A program made the translations under genes and the position numbers. A stretch of 16,648 nucleotides of DNA from CAYXDR01 sp046498185 (lineage in GTDB: Bacteria > Desulfobacterota > DSM-4660 > Desulfatiglandales > Desulfatiglandaceae), in assembly GCA_046498185.1 (NCBI GenBank), contig JAWOBE010000068.1, positions 1 to 16,648 of the forward strand, in the 5' to 3' direction. Within the stretch, counting starts at the first letter, position 1. Each line of letters opens with the position of its first letter. The notes under the pieces are model-generated. The model did no database searches. It was given only the letters and a program-made list of their open reading frames with translations, and was not told the origin of the DNA. Below, piece after piece: positions 14,233-16,648 of the stretch.

Positions 14233-15432
14233 TTAAATCGAAAGCTTCTCCCACCGAAGCAGATGCGCGACGAACATTCCCGCGATAAAGCCCCAGGCCA
14301 GGTTGGACGCCAGCGTGATGCCCAGGATTAGTATGGCCACAAAATAGTCTCTTCGGCTTTTCAAGCCCATAATCGTAAGAGAAAGCTGGGAGCCTGCGAA
14401 CATGAGCAGAACACCCAGGACGGACATGGGCAGCAGGTTGAAGAAGCTGACGATATTGCCACCGAGCAAAACCGCCAGGGCCACGAAAAGCAGACCGATC
14501 ATCAAGTTTGACCCGGCTGTCCTGGCCCCGAACCGGTAATGGGCCGCCAGCCCACCGGCCCCATGGCACAGCGGCATCCCACCCAGACAGAAGCTCATAA
14601 AATTGGCCAGGGCCATGCTCACACAAGCTCTGCGATTGGTAACCTTTGCCGACCGTTCGCCGAAATAATCCTTTGAAAGATCCGTATAGGCAAGCACCGC
14701 ATTGCCCAGGGTCATGGGAAGCTGCGGCAGAACCAGGGCAAAAAGCGCAAAGGTAAAATCAGCGCGCGCTGGAAAACCAAAAGGGAGAATCTCCGGCAGA
14801 TTAAATCCGATGCCCAGGCCGCCCGATTCGCCTCCGGCGCCCAGGAGCAACCCCGTGAGGAATCCTCCTGTCACGACGATCAAACCCGCCGGAAACCGGC
14901 GATTGTCAAGGAGAAACAGGGTGATCACGGCACAGATGGTTCCTATCACCAGGCTGATGGGGACGGGGCCGATGCTCTGAAAGGCCAGATAAGGTTCCGC
15001 CGCATTTTGCATGGCCTGATATGTCGATGTTCCGATAATGAATTTGATGCCGCCGGATATCAGCAACGCTCCGGTTGAAAGCTGAACGCCGCAGATTACG
15101 GACTGAGGGGTGATTTTGCGAATCAGGTCGATGGCGCCGGTAAGCCCCACAATGAGTAGAAAAATTCCCATCAGCAGGGATGATGCCAGGATCTGATCAG
15201 GGCTCATGGCCGTGGCGATGGCATAGGCACCGATGACCTTCATCGGCTGCACCGGCACCGTGACTCCGAAATATATTCCCGAAACCACGTAGAAAATCCC
15301 GATGCTCAAAAACAGTCCCAGGGGATCCAGGCCGTTAAACAGCACCATGGCGATGGCGATGGGCAGCAGCGTGCCCAAATCGCCCAACGACCCGGCGAGT
15401 TCCATGCGATCGAATTTGAACCGTTCCGACAT
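14233..15432 (-). CDS. Putative sulfate/molybdate transporter, MOT1 family
   Basis: The frame is open further upstream, but that part lies inside the next gene in another frame. The start chosen is the ATG at 15432, preceded by AGGAAGGGG, giving 399 residues. The protein is highly hydrophobic, with 10-12 membrane segments, and begins SERFKFDRMELAGSLGDLGTLLPI. It continues VPVQPMKVIGAYAIATA; both are MOT1/SulP-type signatures. LPQLPMTLGNAVLAYTDL and GGMPLCHGAGGLAAHYRFGAR follow in the second half. Such proteins carry molybdate or sulfate across the inner membrane; which one cannot be told here. It sits 11 bases after a TauE/SafE gene in the same transcript, which favours a sulfur-oxyanion link (inference). 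Confidence 0.88.
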   Translation of the reverse strand: MSERFKFDRMELAGSLGDLGTLLPIAIAMVLFNGLDPLGLFLSIGIFYVVSGIYFGVTVPVQPMKVIGAYAIATAMSPDQILASSLLMGIFLLIVGLTGAIDLIRKITPQSVICGVQLSTGALLISGGIKFIIGTSTYQAMQNAAEPYLAFQSIGPVPISLVIGTICAVITLFLLDNRRFPAGLIVVTGGFLTGLLLGAGGESGGLGIGFNLPEILPFGFPARADFTFALFALVLPQLPMTLGNAVLAYTDLSKDYFGERSAKVTNRRACVSMALANFMSFCLGGMPLCHGAGGLAAHYRFGARTAGSNLMIGLLFVALAVLLGGNIVSFFNLLPMSVLGVLLMFAGSQLSLTIMGLKSRRDYFVAILILGITLASNLAWGFIAGMFVAHLLRWEKLSI

Positions 15433-15443
15433 AAAGCCCCTTC

Positions 15444-16202
15444 CTATCCCCAAAAAGCTCGATGCAACAGCTTGATACACAGGGAAAACAAAATCACACT
15501 GAAAATAACCCGTATGGTTTTTCCCTTGAGACGGCTGCTCATGATTCTCGCGCCGGCCTGGCCACCGGCAAAGGATGCAACCGCAGCGGGCAGAATAAAT
15601 CGCCAATCGATCTGGCCCATGGAAGCGTAGCCCAGAAAACCGGTCAGAGACGAAAAGCAAACGATAAACGTAGACGAAGCGGCGGCGATTTTGGTGGGGG
15701 TCTTGAGCATATAGATGAGAAGCGGCACGACGAACACCCCGCCTCCGATCCCCAGAAGGCCGCCCATGAAGCCTATGCAGGCGCCGATAAGGATGCCTCC
15801 GGCCACCTTTTTGAACGGCGTGAGCCTCATGCTTTCAGCTTCAGCCGCAGGCCGCATGAGCATGCGAACGCCAGCCAGGGCCAGCACAACGCTCATGACG
15901 ACCAAGAATGGTTTCAGGTCGATGTGCACATTCAGATACGACCCCATCGGGGCTGCGAGACTGGAGGCCACGATCAACGGAATCGAAAGAGAAAAATCAA
16001 CCATTTTTTTACGGGAATAGGTGTGGGCGGCGGAGGCGGCGGCGATCAGATTCAAAAACAATGAGGCGGAAGCAGCATCGGCTTTTGCGAAGCCGAGAAT
16101 CACAAAGAGCGGTGAAAAGATCAAACCTCCGCCAAGGCCGACCATGGTCAGCACCAGAGAAATCAGGAAAATACTTCCGAGCAGGATCACAGAAATAGGC
16201 AT
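15444..16202 (-). CDS. TauE/SafE family permease (putative sulfite/organosulfur exporter)
   Basis: This 252-residue inner membrane protein has about eight membrane segments arranged as two homologous halves. Each half has the family's glycine motif: GLGGGLIFSP at 22-31 and GIGGGVFVVP at 151-160. Length is normal for the family. Members export sulfite or sulfoacetate, or move other small organosulfur anions, but many are uncharacterised. The start ATG at 16202 follows GGGGAA. It lies upstream of, and 11 bases from, the MOT1-type transporter gene, and 120 bases after the ABC-2 permease gene on the same strand. Sulfite export is a family-level guess. Confidence 0.9.
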   Translation of the reverse strand: MPISVILLGSIFLISLVLTMVGLGGGLIFSPLFVILGFAKADAASASLFLNLIAAASAAHTYSRKKMVDFSLSIPLIVASSLAAPMGSYLNVHIDLKPFLVVMSVVLALAGVRMLMRPAAEAESMRLTPFKKVAGGILIGACIGFMGGLLGIGGGVFVVPLLIYMLKTPTKIAAASSTFIVCFSSLTGFLGYASMGQIDWRFILPAAVASFAGGQAGARIMSSRLKGKTIRVIFSVILFSLCIKLLHRAFWG

Positions 16203-16322
16203 GAAGTTCCCCGTTCAAACGTTTCCCGGTGCCGTGGTTACCAATGGCCTTGGGCTGTCACGTTCCAACTGCGCTGCATCGCCGTCTCATTTCAGCCATG
16301 AAACCGTATCGATTTCCACCCG

Positions 16323-16648
16323 TTATACTATCCACTTACGTTTGATGTTATGAAGACTTGCCCAAAACAAAATAATACAGAACACGGCAAGCAGCACCAG
16401 GTCGAGCGCGTAAGGCATGGCATTTCCGCCATGAACCGCACCGTGAAGCACATCGACGCCGTAGGTCAATGGCAGCACGTAGGAAAGCGGCCTGATAAAA
16501 ATCGGCAGTTGCGCCACCGGGAAAAACAGCCCGCAGAGAAAAACCATCGGGAAACGGAAAAAATTCGAAAACGTCTGCGCCTCGAAAACTTCCTTGACGG
16601 CGACGGCAATAAAAAGTCCGAGAAACGTAGAAGATACAGCGATCATAA
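16323..16648 (-). CDS. ABC-2 type transporter permease, C-terminal fragment (5' end outside window)
   Basis: The frame stays open to the right edge, and the Met at 16646 is probably internal, so about 108 residues of the C-terminal end are present. FRFPMVFLCGLFFPVAQLPIFIRPLSYVLPLTYGVDVLHGAVHGG is the characteristic ABC-2 permease segment: a loop between membrane helices rich in Pro, then a conserved pre-helix. A final hydrophobic helix and a short basic tail (IKRKWIV) follow. It would pair with an ATPase encoded beyond the window to export drugs, polysaccharide or another substrate. Its relation to the TauE/MOT1 pair is uncertain, since 120 bases separate them. Confidence 0.88.
   Translation of the reverse strand, partial: MIAVSSTFLGLFIAVAVKEVFEAQTFSNFFRFPMVFLCGLFFPVAQLPIFIRPLSYVLPLTYGVDVLHGAVHGGNAMPYALDLVLLAVFCIILFWASLHNIKRKWIV

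Noticed and set aside
15433..15660. N-terminal extension of 76 residues on the MOT1-type transporter
   Set aside because: The extension lies within the TauE/SafE gene in another frame and reads as non-membrane, Cys/Arg-rich shadow sequence. The ATG at 15432 has AGGAAGGGG ahead of it.

Overview
The window looks like a chromosomal accessory/catabolic region of a Gram-negative anaerobe, most likely a deltaproteobacterium (Desulfobacterota, Desulfobacteraceae-like). This is an inference from gene content: a TRAP transporter with a Tat-type binding protein, an Hnr-like/UPF0280/AA_synth gene trio, a MOT1-type anion transporter, and two copies of a GC-rich intergenic hairpin element of a kind I associate with that group. 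No rRNA, tRNA, CRISPR array or intact insertion sequence was seen.

Layout. (1) Positions 1-2586, plus strand: the 3' part of a gene resembling 6-hydroxynicotinate reductase, a UPF0280 (ApbE-fold-like) gene overlapping it by 4 bases, and an 'amino acid synthesis' (PF06684-like) gene. This is a compact operon ending at a strong convergent hairpin. (2) Positions 2672-5719, minus strand: a complete TRAP transporter, dctP-dctQ-dctM, with a hairpin between dctP and dctQ. (3) Positions 5720-6421: about 700 AT-rich bases with a candidate promoter/operator and no confident gene. (4) Positions 6422-14015, plus strand: a choline-kinase-like phosphotransferase, a divergent one-piece transketolase, a GntR/HutC regulator, a transaldolase-family protein, alanine dehydrogenase and a HisC-like aminotransferase. 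(5) Positions 14233-16648, minus strand: a MOT1-type sulfate/molybdate transporter, a TauE/SafE permease and the C-terminal end of an ABC-2 permease.

Working model. Regions 2-4 read as one substrate-utilisation locus. The TRAP system would import a polar, possibly amino-bearing compound. The kinase, transketolase and transaldolase-like enzyme would process its carbon chain. The aminotransferase would move its amino group to pyruvate, and alanine dehydrogenase would regenerate pyruvate, releasing ammonium and NADH. A HutC-type regulator lies inside the operon. Near-identical palindromes (AGATGT-A/C-TATACA) sit just downstream of TTGACA boxes, both upstream of the transketolase and in the TRAP/kinase intergenic region, which suggests one regulon. 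The substrate cannot be read from sequence. The transaldolase carries Gln where TalB has its catalytic Glu, as in fructose-6-phosphate aldolase, and the TRAP receptor has Tyr at the usual Arg clamp position. Both point away from a textbook pentose-phosphate role.
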